A stretch of 64,000 nt of DNA. Origin: Rhodopseudomonas palustris (GTDB lineage Bacteria; Pseudomonadota; Alphaproteobacteria; Rhizobiales; Xanthobacteraceae). Shown piece by piece: positions 48,849-62,294 of this stretch (position 1 is the first letter of the stretch; the number at the start of each line of letters is the position of its first letter). The stretch is from contig NZ_CP140155.1 of assembly GCF_034479375.1 (NCBI RefSeq), forward strand, positions 3,944,501-4,008,500, given 5' to 3'. A program made the position numbers and the translations under genes. The notes below the pieces were generated by a model. That model was not told the DNA's origin. It ran no database searches and was given only the letters and a program-made list of their open reading frames with translations.

Positions 48849-49552
48849 CTAAACCTCTTCGATCAATCCCGCATGATGCAGAACTAGGCGTCCGACGATC
48901 GTAAGCTGAACGTCCTTCTCGGCCTTCCTTATAGTCAGTTTAGCTGAACCAGTCTTGCTATCGAATTTAATCTCTTCGCTGACCAGGCCCAAAGAAATAA
49001 GATGACGTTCCGCCGCCTGATATTCCGCATTCCGCTTACGAACGTCTTGATCACATCCGTACATAAGCAAGGGGAGATCAAAGATAGCCGGATGCAGCTT
49101 ACGAAATTCTTGCGCGGCCGCTATCGTTAGCTTTGTATGATACAACAATACTATTAGCTCTTCGGGATCAAGCTCGGATAGGATTTTTAGGATCCTCTGA
49201 GCTCGAATCGCATCCCCTTCGTCCTTGGTAAGCCCCCTTGCCGCGCACTTGGCCAGATGTTCAATTTTTGAAGTTGAGCTAGTCATTGAGGCCGCCCGGA
49301 GGCCAGATTCGACCAACTCCAGTTGAGGCCCCTCAGAAGTGGGCAAGCATCGCTCGCAACCGGCGCGCTGCACCTCTTCGGCCAATGCTAATATGAACCT
49401 TTCGACCCGATCCAATCTTTGATTGGGGATCAACTCTGTGATGATTTCGGTGAGCAAGCCCCCGACAACTGGAGCGGTGCTTACGACTGCGCGCAATATC
49501 GCGGCTATCCGATCTGCCGGTGTATTTCCGAGTGACGGGAGATCCGAATCCC

Positions 49553-49556
<4 letters not shown>
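48849..49556 (-). CDS. unknown protein, AT-rich, possibly acquired
   Basis: A 235-residue protein I cannot name. It has a hydrophobic stretch near the N-terminus ([20 protein letters not shown]), then [20 protein letters not shown], two Cys (ERCLPTS, KCAARG), a helical middle ([20 protein letters not shown]) and a C-terminal part with alternating strand-like sequence ([20 protein letters not shown]). The layout recalls small phage/defence-associated orphan families. It is visibly richer in A and T than lepA. The only early start is a TTG overlapping the lepA stop, so it may be translated by coupling from lepA. Confidence 0.65.
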
Positions 49557-51364
<1,808 letters not shown>

Positions 51365-51507
51365 GGTCGCGAGATAGCACCGGGACTCCGGCGCGGCAAG
51401 GCGAAGGGCGACCGCAACCGCCCGAAAAACCGCCGCTTTTGGCGTGCTTGACGGGGCGGGCCGAACCGGCTGATGTCCGCCGCGCATGCCTCGAACCCAG
51501 GGTCCGG

Positions 51508-53046
51508 ATGACCTCGATTGCCACGTCCCGCGGCCGCCTGTCGCTGATCGAGCGCTGGATCGACGCGCTGCTCGATCCCAAACGGCAGGAGCGTACCGTC
51601 ATCCTGTCGCTGGCGGTCTACGCGGCGATCTGGACCGCCTACCGGACGATCGCCACCTGGCCGCGCGACCTGCACGCCGACGAAACCGAGTTGTACGCCT
51701 GGTCGCAGCATCTGGCGTTCGGTTACGACAAACACCCGCCGTTCTCGGCCTTCGTCGCCCGCGCCTGGTTCAGCGTGGTCCCGGTCTCGGACCTGACGTT
51801 CCATCTGCTCGCCACCGTCAACATCGCGGTCACGCTGTACATCGCCTGGCGGACGATGCGGCGCTATATGACGGCCGAGAAGGCGCTGTTCGGGCTGGCG
51901 CTGCTGACGCTGATCCCGTTCTTCAATTTCATCGCGCTGAAATACAACGCCAATGCGGTGCTGCTGCCGCTGTGGGCGCTGACCATCCATTGCTTCCTGC
52001 GCGCCTTCGAGGCCCGCGGCCTGCTGTGGCCGACGCTGGCGGGCGTGTTCGCCGGCTGCGCGATGCTGGGCAAATACTGGTCGATCGTGCTGATCGGCGC
52101 GCTGGGCCTCGGCGCGCTGCTGGATCGGCGGCGGGCGCGGTTTTTCGCCTCGCCGGCGCCGTGGCTGATGATCGCAGCCGGCGCGGTGGTGCTGGCGCCG
52201 CATCTGGCCTGGCTGATCGATCACCGCTTCCCGACCTTTGCCTACGCGGCCGCGCGGGAATCCGACGGCCTCGGGCACAATGCGCTCGACACGCTGCGCT
52301 ATCTCGCCGGCTGCGTCGGCTATGCGGCGCTGGCGCTGATCGCCACCTGGGTGCTGCTGCGGCCGTCGCGCGCCGCACTGGCGGAGAGCCTCTGGCCGGC
52401 CGACCCGCAGCGCCGGCTGATCGTGACGATCCAGCTGCTGATGATCGTGGGCCCCGCGCCGCTGGCGCTGGTGACCGGCATCCGCATCGTGCCGCTGTGG
52501 ACGATGCCGGCCTTCACGCTGCTGCCGATCGTGCTGCTGTCGTCGCCGCTGATCGCGGTCGGCCGCGACGCGCTGCGGCGGATGCTGATCGGGGCTGCGG
52601 CGCTGGCGCTGACGATCCTGGCCGCGGCGCCGGGCGTGGCGGTGGCGATCCATACGAGCAGCGCGCCGGAGCCGTTCGAATACGCCTCCCTGCTGGCCTC
52701 CGACATCGCGCGGGTCTGGCAGCGCCACACCGACAGGCCGATCGCGCTGGTCGCGGGCGAAACCGCGCTGGCGCAGAACACCGCGTATTATCTGCGCACC
52801 GACAGCCGCGCCTTCGCGACCGCCGATCTGGCAACGCTGAAAGCCGACGCCACCGCGCGCGGCGCGGCGCTGGTGTGCCCGGCGGCGGATCAGGCCTGTC
52901 TGGCGATCGCCGAGCAGATCGTGGCGGCGCAGCCGCAGATCCTGCGCAGCAAGGTGTGGCTCAGCCGGCCGCTGCTCGGGATCGCGGGCGGCACGGTGCA
53001 GGACGTGTTCTTCCTGGTGCTGCCGCCCTCGGCGGCGGCGAGATAA
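51508..53046 (+). CDS. GT39/PMT-like membrane glycosyltransferase
   Basis: A 512-residue integral-membrane glycosyltransferase of the PMT/ArnT superfamily, which uses polyprenyl-phosphate sugars on the periplasmic side. The first periplasmic loop holds the catalytic-type acidic motif [20 protein letters not shown] followed by PPF, a feature of this branch. About eleven membrane helices follow, with [18 protein letters not shown] and [14 protein letters not shown] as recognisable stretches, and a C-terminal soluble domain of about 110 residues. The acceptor is unknown. ATG 51508 is chosen; it diverges from lepA. Confidence 0.88.
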   Translation: MTSIATSRGRLSLIERWIDALLDPKRQERTVILSLAVYAAIWTAYRTIATWPRDLHADETELYAWSQHLAFGYDKHPPFSAFVARAWFSVVPVSDLTFHLLATVNIAVTLYIAWRTMRRYMTAEKALFGLALLTLIPFFNFIALKYNANAVLLPLWALTIHCFLRAFEARGLLWPTLAGVFAGCAMLGKYWSIVLIGALGLGALLDRRRARFFASPAPWLMIAAGAVVLAPHLAWLIDHRFPTFAYAAARESDGLGHNALDTLRYLAGCVGYAALALIATWVLLRPSRAALAESLWPADPQRRLIVTIQLLMIVGPAPLALVTGIRIVPLWTMPAFTLLPIVLLSSPLIAVGRDALRRMLIGAAALALTILAAAPGVAVAIHTSSAPEPFEYASLLASDIARVWQRHTDRPIALVAGETALAQNTAYYLRTDSRAFATADLATLKADATARGAALVCPAADQACLAIAEQIVAAQPQILRSKVWLSRPLLGIAGGTVQDVFFLVLPPSAAAR

Positions 53047-53058
53047 GCCGGCGCGGGC

Positions 53059-53385
53059 TTATTCTTCTTCGCCGAACTTGCTGCCCATCAGTTCGGCCAG
53101 CGCGTCGACGGCCTGCTGCGCCTCGGGTCCGGTCGCCGACACGGTGACGGTGGTGCCGATCCCGGCGGCCAGCATCATCAGGCCCATGATCGAGGTTCCG
53201 CCGACGGTCTCGCCGTTGCGCGTCACGGTGATATCGGCCTGGAACTTCTCGGCCATCTGGACGAATTTGGCCGAGGCCCGCGCATGCAGGCCGCGCTTGT
53301 TGATGACGGGAATCTCGCGGGAGATTTTTCCGGCGGTGGTGCCCGCCTGTGCGTCTGTCGCGGTCTGGGGCACGTCTGCGGTCAT
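53059..53385 (-). CDS. ptsH: phosphocarrier protein HPr (nitrogen-PTS type)
   Basis: Small phosphocarrier of the PTS used here for regulation rather than sugar uptake. The 108 residues start with a Thr/Ala-rich extension, then PVINKRGLHARASAKFVQMA with the phosphorylated His, and VGGTSIMGLMMLAAGIG with the regulatory Ser that HprK would modify. The start overlaps the manX stop by four bases (ATGA). No sugar permease is encoded nearby, as in most alphaproteobacteria. Confidence 0.96.
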   Translation of the reverse strand: MTADVPQTATDAQAGTTAGKISREIPVINKRGLHARASAKFVQMAEKFQADITVTRNGETVGGTSIMGLMMLAAGIGTTVTVSATGPEAQQAVDALAELMGSKFGEEE

Positions 53386-53783
53386 TTTCCGGCCAGCACC
53401 CGGCTGGCGATGGTGACGTATTTGCGCCCGGCTTCCTGGGCCAGCGCGATGGCATCGGGCAAAGCGCGTTCCTCGCGGACCTTGGCCAGTTTCACCAGCA
53501 TCGGCAAATTGATCCCGGCGAGCACTTCGACCTTCGGGCGGCTCATGCAGGAGATCGCGAGATTCGACGGCGTTCCGCCGAACATGTCGGTCAGAATCGC
53601 AACGCCGTCGCCGCTGTCGACGCGATTCACCGCCTCGATGATGTCGCTGCGACACAGGTCGGCGTCATCTTCGGCGCCGATCGTGACGGCTTCGATTTGC
53701 TTTTGTGGCCCCATCACGTGTTCCAGCGCTGCCTTGAACTCGTCGGCAAGGCGCCCGTGGGTCACAAGTACTAGACCAATCAT
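53382..53783 (-). CDS. manX: PTS EIIA component, mannose family
   Basis: A 133-residue EIIA of the mannose family that receives phosphate from HPr on His (MIGLVLVTHGRLADEF). DMFGGTPSNLAI, the conserved Asp/Gly loop next to the active site, is clear. In Rhizobiales this protein has regulatory jobs, because the transport components are missing. The ATG 53783 follows GAGGAG, and the 3' end overlaps ptsH by four bases. Confidence 0.95.
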   Translation of the reverse strand: MIGLVLVTHGRLADEFKAALEHVMGPQKQIEAVTIGAEDDADLCRSDIIEAVNRVDSGDGVAILTDMFGGTPSNLAISCMSRPKVEVLAGINLPMLVKLAKVREERALPDAIALAQEAGRKYVTIASRVLAGK

Positions 53784-53914
53784 CGGAAACTCCTCGCGGG
53801 CGCTTCGTGGGTGCACCGCGCGAACGGGTCACTTTGACCATCCAGAGCCCCTATGCAAGGGGGTTCTCGCGATTCTCCCTTCAAGACGGGGGCAAATCGG
53901 GAACCGGGGCCGGT

Positions 53915-54436
53915 CTATTCAGTGACGATTGTGTGGCTCATATGGTTACAAAAATCCTTCCAGCAATCGTCCAACTGTGTCGCAGCGGCGACGGCGTCGA
54001 TGGTCGTGAACGCCGCCACCACCAGAGGTAGCGGATCGTAGGCTTCACCTACCGGCACCCGCGGCAATTCGACGCCCTCCACGATCCCGCGCATCGACGC
54101 AGCTTCCGGAAGGCGGGCGGCGTCGCTGGCGGCGAGGTCGACCAGGAGGCCGACCATGGCCTCCGGCGCGGCCGGAACGCGGCGCAGGCCGAGGCCTCTG
54201 ACCTCGATCATTCCGGCGATCTCCGGCGCCGGGCGCACCCAGAGCCGGCCGTCGCGCCGTTGCAGAATGACACGATCGTCACCGATCAGTTCCACCGGCG
54301 GGATCTGCCGCGCCCGTCCTGCGACGATCAGCCCGAAGGCGAGGCGGGATTTGCCGGATCCGGAGGGGCCGCGGATCAGCACCGCGCGGTCGCCGATCCG
54401 GACGGCGGAGGCGTGCACGCTGGGTGCGGCCGTCAT
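53915..54436 (-). CDS. hprK: HPr kinase/phosphorylase (short alphaproteobacterial form)
   Basis: Serine kinase/phosphorylase acting on HPr. It is the short form (173 residues) lacking the N-terminal domain, as usual in alphaproteobacteria. The P-loop GPSGSGKSRLAFGLI is preceded by SVHASAVRIGDRAVLIRG; ELIGDDRV is the second motif, and the capture region RGIVEGVELPRVPVGE follows. The start overlaps the chvG stop by four bases (ATGA). The gap of 131 bp to manX is the only longer spacer in the operon. The tail carries about 15 residues beyond the usual end. Confidence 0.93.
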   Translation of the reverse strand: MTAAPSVHASAVRIGDRAVLIRGPSGSGKSRLAFGLIVAGRARQIPPVELIGDDRVILQRRDGRLWVRPAPEIAGMIEVRGLGLRRVPAAPEAMVGLLVDLAASDAARLPEAASMRGIVEGVELPRVPVGEAYDPLPLVVAAFTTIDAVAAATQLDDCWKDFCNHMSHTIVTE

Positions 54437-56232
54437 GTCGACGGCAGCCGGACGATGAAGCGGGCGCCCGCGATGGTCGGCTCGCCGTCGGCATCGCGCG
54501 GACCGGGGCGGTTCTCGGCGCGGATCTTGCCGCCATGCGCCTCCACGATCTGCTTGGAGATCGACAGGCCGAGCCCGGAATTCTGGCCGAAGCCCTGATG
54601 CGGCCGGTCGGTGTAGAAGCGCTCGAAGATCTTGTCGAAGGCGTCGTCGCGGATGCCCGGGCCTTCGTCGTCGACCACGATCTCGATCTCGGTCTTGCGG
54701 CGGCGGCAGACGATCTGGACGCGGCCGCCCTCGCGCGAGAACGACTGCGCGTTGGACAGCAGATTGGAGATCACCTGGCCGAGCCGCGAATCATGGCCCG
54801 GCACCGAGAACGGATCGCTCGCCGGCCCCTCGAACCGCACGTCGACCATCGCGATATTGCCGAGCCGGGTTTCGTTGGCGACCAGCGTCAGCGTCGTCAG
54901 CAGCCGGCGCAGATCGACCGGGGCGGCATCCTGGCGCTGCAATTCGGCGTCGAGGCGGCTGGCGTCCGAGATGTCCGAGATCAGCCGGTCGAGTCTTTTC
55001 ACGTCGTGCTCGATCACCGCGAGCAGTCGCGAGCGGCTGTTGGCATTCTTGGCCAGCGGCAGCGTCTCGACCGCGGAGCGCAGCGAGGTCAGCGGGTTTT
55101 TCAGTTCGTGGCTGACGTCGGCGGCGAACGCCTCGATCGCCTCGATGCGGTTGTATAGCGAGTCGGTCATCTCGCGCAGCGCGCCGGACAGATGCCCGAT
55201 CTCGTCGCGCCTTGTGGTGAAGTCGGGAATTTCGACGCGGGCGCGGATCCGGCGGCGGACCCGCTCGGCGGCGTCGGCGAGCCTGCGCACCGGGCCCGCG
55301 ATGGTCGAGGCCAGCAGCACCGAGAGCACGAACATCACGATCGCCGCCAGCCCGAAAATCTTCAGGATCGCCAGCCGCTCGGCGGTGACCATCTGGTCGA
55401 TGTCGTCGCCCTGGGTCGACAGCATCAGCGCGCCGTGGATGGCGCGGAAGCGCTGCACCGGCACCGCCACCGAGACGATCACTTCGCCGCGCTCGTTGAT
55501 CCGCACCATCGAGTTCTTCTGGCCCTTCAGCGAATCGGCGACCTCCTGGTAGCCGTTGCCGTTTTCGGGACCGAGCTCGCGATACAGCGGCAGGTCGCCG
55601 CGATTGAGCCAGGTGCGGACCGCGATCATCGCGCGTTCGACGATGCCGGGCTTTTCCGCGGTCGGCGGCGGCAGTTCGAACCGCATCACGTCGCCGCGGC
55701 CATACAGGCTGCGGCTGTCGAGGATCAGCACGCCATCGCGGTCGTAAATCCGCGCCCGCGTCTTGGTCGGCGAGATCAGCCGCCGCAGCACCGGCGCGAC
55801 GCGTTCGGGATTGATCGGGAAGTCGAGCACCGCGAATTCGTCCGGCGGGCCGTAGGTCTCGCCGGGCTTGAGATCGAGCAGCCGGTCCGGATCGATGGTG
55901 ATGGTGTTGGTTTCGACGGTGGCGGAGGCGGCGATCGCGCCCGCGATGATCTCCGCCTGCACCAAGAGGCTCTGGGCGCGGGCGTCGATCAGGCCGGCGC
56001 GGAACTGCGACAGATACAGAATGCTCGCCGACAGCGCCATCAGGCCAGCGAGGTTGAGCGACAGGATCCGCCGCGTCAGGCTGGAGAAGCTCAGCGTGAA
56101 GAAGAACTGCCCGGCGCGGCGCGCCCAGGCGAGCGGCCGCGTCCACGGCCGGACCTGCGCCACGGCCTCGTCCTGCGCGGCGGCGTCGTCGCCGTCGCGG
56201 ACCTCTCGATCAGCCGCGGTGCGATCCAGCAA
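54433..56232 (-). CDS. chvG: ChvG/ExoS-type sensor histidine kinase
   Basis: Membrane sensor kinase controlling envelope, exopolysaccharide and acid responses with ChvI. In 599 residues: a cytoplasmic N-terminus; membrane helix one (about 60-80, LNLAGLMALSASILYLSQF); a periplasmic stimulus-sensing region of about 200 residues; helix two (IFGLAAIVMFVLSVLLASTI); HAMP; then an H-box (FAADVSHELKNPLTSLRSAV) and ATPase (NLLSNAQSFSRE, DEGPGIRDD, GLGLSISKQIVEAHGG). The only early start is TTG 56232, so the exact N-terminus is uncertain. It shares an operon with hprK. Confidence 0.95.
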   Translation of the reverse strand: MLDRTAADREVRDGDDAAAQDEAVAQVRPWTRPLAWARRAGQFFFTLSFSSLTRRILSLNLAGLMALSASILYLSQFRAGLIDARAQSLLVQAEIIAGAIAASATVETNTITIDPDRLLDLKPGETYGPPDEFAVLDFPINPERVAPVLRRLISPTKTRARIYDRDGVLILDSRSLYGRGDVMRFELPPPTAEKPGIVERAMIAVRTWLNRGDLPLYRELGPENGNGYQEVADSLKGQKNSMVRINERGEVIVSVAVPVQRFRAIHGALMLSTQGDDIDQMVTAERLAILKIFGLAAIVMFVLSVLLASTIAGPVRRLADAAERVRRRIRARVEIPDFTTRRDEIGHLSGALREMTDSLYNRIEAIEAFAADVSHELKNPLTSLRSAVETLPLAKNANSRSRLLAVIEHDVKRLDRLISDISDASRLDAELQRQDAAPVDLRRLLTTLTLVANETRLGNIAMVDVRFEGPASDPFSVPGHDSRLGQVISNLLSNAQSFSREGGRVQIVCRRRKTEIEIVVDDEGPGIRDDAFDKIFERFYTDRPHQGFGQNSGLGLSISKQIVEAHGGKIRAENRPGPRDADGEPTIAGARFIVRLPST

Positions 56233-56277
56233 TGGCCAAGCCTGCCCGGTGATTGGCGATGAGCAATTCTCGTTGCC

Positions 56278-56322
56278 GCATGATCTTCTCCGAAAACCGG
56301 TATTCCCTTTTCGGGATCATGC
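56278..56322. repeat. Rhizobiales intergenic repeat between chvI and chvG
   Basis: Inverted ends GCATGATC / GATCATGC surround TTCTCCGAAAACCGG and CCCTTTTCGG. Repeats containing CCGAAAACCGGT…TTTTCGGGATCATGC are scattered through rhizobial genomes. It sits inside the presumed operon. Confidence 0.8.
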
Positions 56323-56385
56323 GCCAGCATATCGCAATGCGGCGGCGCCGTCAGGCGCCGATGCGCCCGCGGTCCGGCACGCCGT

Positions 56386-57087
56386 TCAGGTTTCCTTGAA
56401 ACGATAGCCGACGCCGTAGAGCGTCTCGATCATCTCGAAATCGTCGTCCACCACCTTGAACTTCTTGCGCAGCCGCTTGATGTGGCTGTCGATGGTGCGG
56501 TCGTCGACATAGACCTGGTCGTCATAGGCGGCATCCATCAGCGCGTTGCGGCTCTTCACCACGCCCGGCCGGGTCGCCAGCGCCTGCAGGATCAGGAATT
56601 CGGTGACGGTCAGCGTCACCGGCTCGTTCTTCCAGGTGCAGGTGTGACGCTCCGGGTCCATCCGCAGCAGGCCGCGATCGAGCGCCTTGGCGTCGGTTTC
56701 CTTCGGCGCCGCGGCGGGGTCCTTCGGCGCCGAGCGCCGCAGCACCGCCTTGACGCGCTCGACCAGCAGGCGCTGCGAGAACGGTTTGCGGATGAAATCG
56801 TCGGCGCCCATCTTGAGGCCGAACAATTCGTCGATCTCCTCGTCCTTCGAGGTGAGGAAGATCACCGGCAGATCGGATTTCTGCCGCAGCCGCCGCAGCG
56901 TCTCCATGCCGTCCATCCGCGGCATCTTGATATCCAGGATGGCGAGGTCGGGCGGCGAGGTGCGGAATCCGTCGAGCGCAGACGCGCCATCCGTGTAGGT
57001 CATGATCCGGTAGCCTTCGGCTTCCAGAGCGATCGAGACCGATGTGAGGATGTTGCGGTCGTCGTCGACCAGGGCGATTGTTGGCAT
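56386..57087 (-). CDS. chvI: ChvI response regulator (OmpR family)
   Basis: A 233-residue response regulator paired with ChvG. Receiver: ALVDDDRNI, phospho-acceptor Asp in [20 protein letters not shown], switch Thr in [10 protein letters not shown] and Lys in [11 protein letters not shown]. The C-terminal winged helix is recognisable by [36 protein letters not shown] and [11 protein letters not shown] 57087 ([10 protein letters not shown]) is the family start. It leads the operon chvI-chvG-hprK-manX-ptsH and is separated from pckA only by the HugZ-like gene, the order typical of the group. Confidence 0.96.
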   Translation of the reverse strand: MPTIALVDDDRNILTSVSIALEAEGYRIMTYTDGASALDGFRTSPPDLAILDIKMPRMDGMETLRRLRQKSDLPVIFLTSKDEEIDELFGLKMGADDFIRKPFSQRLLVERVKAVLRRSAPKDPAAAPKETDAKALDRGLLRMDPERHTCTWKNEPVTLTVTEFLILQALATRPGVVKSRNALMDAAYDDQVYVDDRTIDSHIKRLRKKFKVVDDDFEMIETLYGVGYRFKET

Positions 57088-57300
57088 GTAGCTCTTTCCG
57101 AAACGGCGTGGCGAGACCGCGAACGATTCGGCGATCCGTGGTTCAGGTTGCCCAAAAAGCACAGTCAACGAGCAATGCAAGCTGGGCTGAAATGTGGCCG
57201 GTTTCTAAATCTCGGGAACGGGGCGCAGGCCGGCATTGATATAAGCCCGGTTTCTGGGCATCAAAGCCCCATTCGGCAATGAATTGACGGAATTTTCCCC

Positions 57301-58035
57301 ATGCAGCCGACGGCCGAATTCGACCCCCGCAAGGTCTCCAGCTCGCTTCTGCGCCGCCGCCGCGAGGGCGCGCTGGCCACCCTGCTGCGCGGCAGCGGCG
57401 GTCCCTATTGCTCGCTGGTCAACCTCGCCAGCGCGCCGGACGGTTCGCCGATCCTGTTGATTTCCCGCCTGGCGGTGCACACCCGGAACCTGCTGGCCGA
57501 CCCGCGGGTATCGCTGATGCTCGATGAGCGCGCCGAGGGGGACCCGCTGGAAGGGGCCCGGATCATGCTGCTCGGCGTCGCCGCCGAAGCCGATCCGGCC
57601 GATGTTCCGCAGCTCCGCAGGCGCTATCTGGCGGCCCACCCCGGAGCCGCCGATTACATCGATTTTTCCGATTTCGCGCTGTACCGGATCGAGACCAGCG
57701 CCGCCCATCTGGTCGCGGGCTTCGGCCGCATCGTCGATCTCGAGCCTTCGGACTATCTGACCGATCTCGGCGGGGCCGCCGGCCTGCTGGAAGCCGAAGC
57801 GTCTGCGGTCGAGCACATGAATGCGGATCATTTGGGCACGATGAATCTTTATGCGACCCGGCTGCTCGGCGCCGCTGCGGGCGACTGGCGCTGCACCGGT
57901 CTCGATCCCGACGGGCTCGATCTGCAAGCCGGCCGAACCACCCTGCGGCTGCCGTTTCCCGAGCGGGTGACCACCGCCGCAGCGCTGCGGGACATGCTCA
58001 AACGCATGGCAGACATCGCCCGGGCCGCCGCATGA
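57301..58035 (+). CDS. HugZ/pyridoxamine 5'-phosphate oxidase-like protein
   Basis: A 244-residue split-barrel flavin/heme-binding protein of the HugZ family. The N-terminal barrel begins GALATLLRGSGGPYCSLVNL with LASAPDGSPILLISRLAVHT, and DPRVSLMLDERAEGDPLEGA is typical. The C-terminal DUF2470-like domain carries the conserved ASAVEHMNADHLGTMNLYA, where the His residues bind heme in relatives. It could use iron-heme or FMN chemistry; the reaction is unknown. It diverges from chvI with 213 bp between. Confidence 0.92.
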   Translation: MQPTAEFDPRKVSSSLLRRRREGALATLLRGSGGPYCSLVNLASAPDGSPILLISRLAVHTRNLLADPRVSLMLDERAEGDPLEGARIMLLGVAAEADPADVPQLRRRYLAAHPGAADYIDFSDFALYRIETSAAHLVAGFGRIVDLEPSDYLTDLGGAAGLLEAEASAVEHMNADHLGTMNLYATRLLGAAAGDWRCTGLDPDGLDLQAGRTTLRLPFPERVTTAAALRDMLKRMADIARAAA

Positions 58036-58223
58036 CTTGAGCCAGCGCAATGTCTTCCGGCGGTAAACGAAATACTGCCGCCCGGGTTGGCAAAGCCGAG
58101 GTTCGCCACTATTCAGTCGCCCCACCTGGACCAAGGCGGTATATATTGACGTTTACCGCGGGCTGAAGCGCATTGGCGGCAATCGCGCGATCGGGACAAC
58201 GCGGACTCGAGGAGGATTCATTC

Positions 58224-59837
<1,614 letters not shown>

Positions 59838-59877
59838 CTTCGAACGCCTCGGCTGGATCGAAACCAAATCGCGAATC

Positions 59878-59910
59878 AAAAAGGGCGGCCCATCATCGGG
59901 CCGCCCTTTT
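59878..59910. terminator. pckA terminator (bidirectional)
   Basis: Stem AAAAGGGCGGCCC / GGGCCGCCCTTTT with loop ATCATC, ending in TTTT on both strands. It lies 40 bp after pckA and 48 bp after the convergent 2H-type gene, so it can serve both. Confidence 0.92.
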
Positions 59911-59957
59911 CCTTGGCCGGCTTGCGCACCGAAACGCCGGAGCGCCCGGTCCGATGC

Positions 59958-60833
59958 CTACTTCAGCGAAGCCATCTTGCCGGTGGCGACGTTCAGCACC
60001 GAGCCGTCCTCGAGGCTGATCCGATAGATTTCGCGCAGCACGTTGCCGGCGAAGCCCAGCTCGACGATCGAGACGCTCTTGAACGAGGTGGGGATTCCGT
60101 CCGGGAGGATCTGGTTGAACTCCTTCGCCGCCTGGTTCATCTGCGCCTGCAGCTCCGGGGTGAACTTCGCCATGCTGTAGACCAGCGTGTTGTGCGGGTT
60201 GTGCGAGCGCAGTTCCTTGCCGTCCTTGACGACATTGACGCCGCTGACGCCGACGGTGCGGACCAGATCCTTGGCGGCATCGCTCATCACCGCATAGACC
60301 GGTCCGGTGCAACGCGGCAGCGGTCCGTCGCGGAGCGGAGCCAGCGCGGCCGTGGCGGCGGTATTGAACGCCATCATTTCCTCGAAGCTCTTGCCTTCCT
60401 TGACGATGCCGAGGTCGAGCCACCACGGATGGCCGGCGCCCTTGGCGGCTTCGGTGGTGTAGAAATTCTTCAGCGTGACGTCGAGGACCGGCGGCAGTTT
60501 GGGCAGCGCCGCGAGCATCTTCTCGGGCGTGGCGGGATCGGCATTATGGATGTGGACCACCGTGACGTGCGGAATGTTGTGCATCTGCGCTTCGGTGTCG
60601 AGCTTCGCATTCAGGAGCTTTTCCTTCAGCGGGCCCCTGATGGTCGCATCGAGAACATCGTTGACGTTCTTGGGCAGCGTGTAGACCAGTCCGAAGGTCC
60701 GCGCATGATCGCGGAATTCGGATTTCGCCAGCGCGCCGTTGTCGATGGCGCCGTCGGCCGCAGCCGCGACGGTGACCGACGCCGCCACTGCGAGCAGAGC
60801 GGAAACGAACGAAGTCAGCATGGTGTTGCGCAT
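59958..60833 (-). CDS. secreted protein with two HxT motifs (2H phosphoesterase-like)
   Basis: A 291-residue exported protein. The signal peptide (MRNTMLTSFVSALLAVAASV, cleavage near AAAAD) precedes a domain with two His-x-Thr motifs: IPHVTVVHIHNA and, about 110 residues later, NPHNTLVYSMAKF. Such a pair spaced this way is the mark of the 2H phosphoesterase superfamily (RNA ligase/cyclic phosphodiesterase-type), here predicted to act in the periplasm on an RNA end or cyclic nucleotide. The family call is by motif only. It shares a bidirectional terminator with pckA. Confidence 0.6.
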   Translation of the reverse strand: MRNTMLTSFVSALLAVAASVTVAAAADGAIDNGALAKSEFRDHARTFGLVYTLPKNVNDVLDATIRGPLKEKLLNAKLDTEAQMHNIPHVTVVHIHNADPATPEKMLAALPKLPPVLDVTLKNFYTTEAAKGAGHPWWLDLGIVKEGKSFEEMMAFNTAATAALAPLRDGPLPRCTGPVYAVMSDAAKDLVRTVGVSGVNVVKDGKELRSHNPHNTLVYSMAKFTPELQAQMNQAAKEFNQILPDGIPTSFKSVSIVELGFAGNVLREIYRISLEDGSVLNVATGKMASLK

Positions 60834-61096
60834 GAAAGAGGGAGCCTTTCGCTGGATTTCGGAGAATGCGGAGACGTGCAAACGCATTGCTGCGCCCTGA
60901 TCGACTGCGCCTGATCGACTGCGGCGGCCGATCTGCGTCGACCCGCCGATCAAGCATCGCGGAGCCCAAGATTAGCCGTGCAACATGACAGTGATGTTTA
61001 GCCCGGCAACCCGGCCTGAGGCGCTCTGTCGCAGCGCGCGTGGCCGCATCGCGTCGCAGTGGTCGCGGCGACGACAGTCGGGAGTGTTGCCGCGGC

Positions 61097-62221
61097 TTAT
61101 TCCGCCGGTGTCTTCTTCTTGGCTTTCTTGGCGGGCTTCTTGGCCGTCTTCTTCGTCGCGGTCGTCTTCGCGCCGCCGGCGTCGCTCTCGCCGCTGTGCT
61201 CCCTGGCGAGCGACTTCAGGTAGACGTCGGCCTTGTCGACGTCGAACTCGGTCCACATGATCAGATGGTCCGACATCTGATAGGTGCGCCAGTCCTTGAA
61301 CTTCGCCTTCGCCGGCATCGCGTCCTTGTAGAGCTCGGGATCGTTGAAGACGTATTTGTAGAAGTCGAACACGCCGGCGCTCATCTCTTTGATGCCGCGG
61401 GTTTCCTTGAAAAACGCGATCTGGTCGTAGAACTTGTCCTGGGCGACGTTGCTGCCCTTCGTCTGCCGCAGCAGCTGTTCGGGGATCATGAATTTGTTTC
61501 GGGTCAGCGCCTGGAACGTCGCGTCCTCGCGGCCGAAGATGTTGAAGTCGCCGAGCAGCACCAGATTTTCCGGCGAGTAGTCGGCCGCGGAGTCCAGATT
61601 GATGTAGCTCTTGGCCTTGGCGGCGAGCAGCTTCGCGGTCAGGTCGATCTCCTCGATCCGCTTCGGATCGTCCTTCTTGCCCTTGCCGTAATAGATGTGA
61701 ACGGTACAGAGATTGAACTTCGCCCAGCCCGACTGGAAGCCGCAGATGAACGGCGTCCGCGCGATCTGCGCCACCATTTCGGTGGCCGCCTTGCTCGGCA
61801 GCACCAGTTCGCCGGCGAGGCCGCTGAAGTGGACGCGCGAGCGGTTGAACAGGAACGCGAGGCGCTCGCCATTGCCGCCGTCGGCGAACGACACGTCGGT
61901 GTAGATGTAGTCCCAGTCGCGGCCGAGCAGCCGCATCACGCGTTTCAGCGCGACCAGATCCTGCCGCACTTCCTGCACCGCGACCAGATCGAAGCGGCTG
62001 ATGCATTCGGCGATGCAGTACAGCGCATCGTCTGTCCGGCCGCTGCCGCCGAACTGGCGGATATTCCAGGTCGCGAGCAGGAAGTTGCCGGGGCCCTTCG
62101 GCGGAAGCTGCTTCAGGCCGGCGCGGAGGGCGATGAGGGCATCGACGGTCCGGGCGCGATCGGGGTTGGTCTGGCGACGCTCGGTGGCGCCGCTGCGCGG
62201 GCGCAAGCCGGTGTAGTCCAT
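61097..62221 (-). CDS. EEP-family (DNase I-like) nuclease/phosphatase with Lys-rich tail
   Basis: A 374-residue endonuclease/exonuclease/phosphatase-fold protein. Motifs: LATWNIRQFGG (metal Asn), LVAVQEVRQD (Glu), LVLLGDFNIFG (Asp-x-Asn), MSDHLIMWTEF (catalytic His). No clear signal peptide is seen. The C-terminal 25 residues (GGAKTTATKKTAKKPAKKAK and on) are a histone-H1-like, Lys/Ala/Thr-rich tail suited to binding nucleic acid. Relatives are annotated as exodeoxyribonuclease III-like or sphingomyelinase-like. Substrate and location are not certain. Confidence 0.85.
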   Translation of the reverse strand: MDYTGLRPRSGATERRQTNPDRARTVDALIALRAGLKQLPPKGPGNFLLATWNIRQFGGSGRTDDALYCIAECISRFDLVAVQEVRQDLVALKRVMRLLGRDWDYIYTDVSFADGGNGERLAFLFNRSRVHFSGLAGELVLPSKAATEMVAQIARTPFICGFQSGWAKFNLCTVHIYYGKGKKDDPKRIEEIDLTAKLLAAKAKSYINLDSAADYSPENLVLLGDFNIFGREDATFQALTRNKFMIPEQLLRQTKGSNVAQDKFYDQIAFFKETRGIKEMSAGVFDFYKYVFNDPELYKDAMPAKAKFKDWRTYQMSDHLIMWTEFDVDKADVYLKSLAREHSGESDAGGAKTTATKKTAKKPAKKAKKKTPAE

Positions 62222-62294
62222 GAAATCCTCCCTGGTGCTGAAAGGAGGAAGTCTAGAGCCGCATCGATGACGCTCGCAAGACCGGCTCTCCCGG

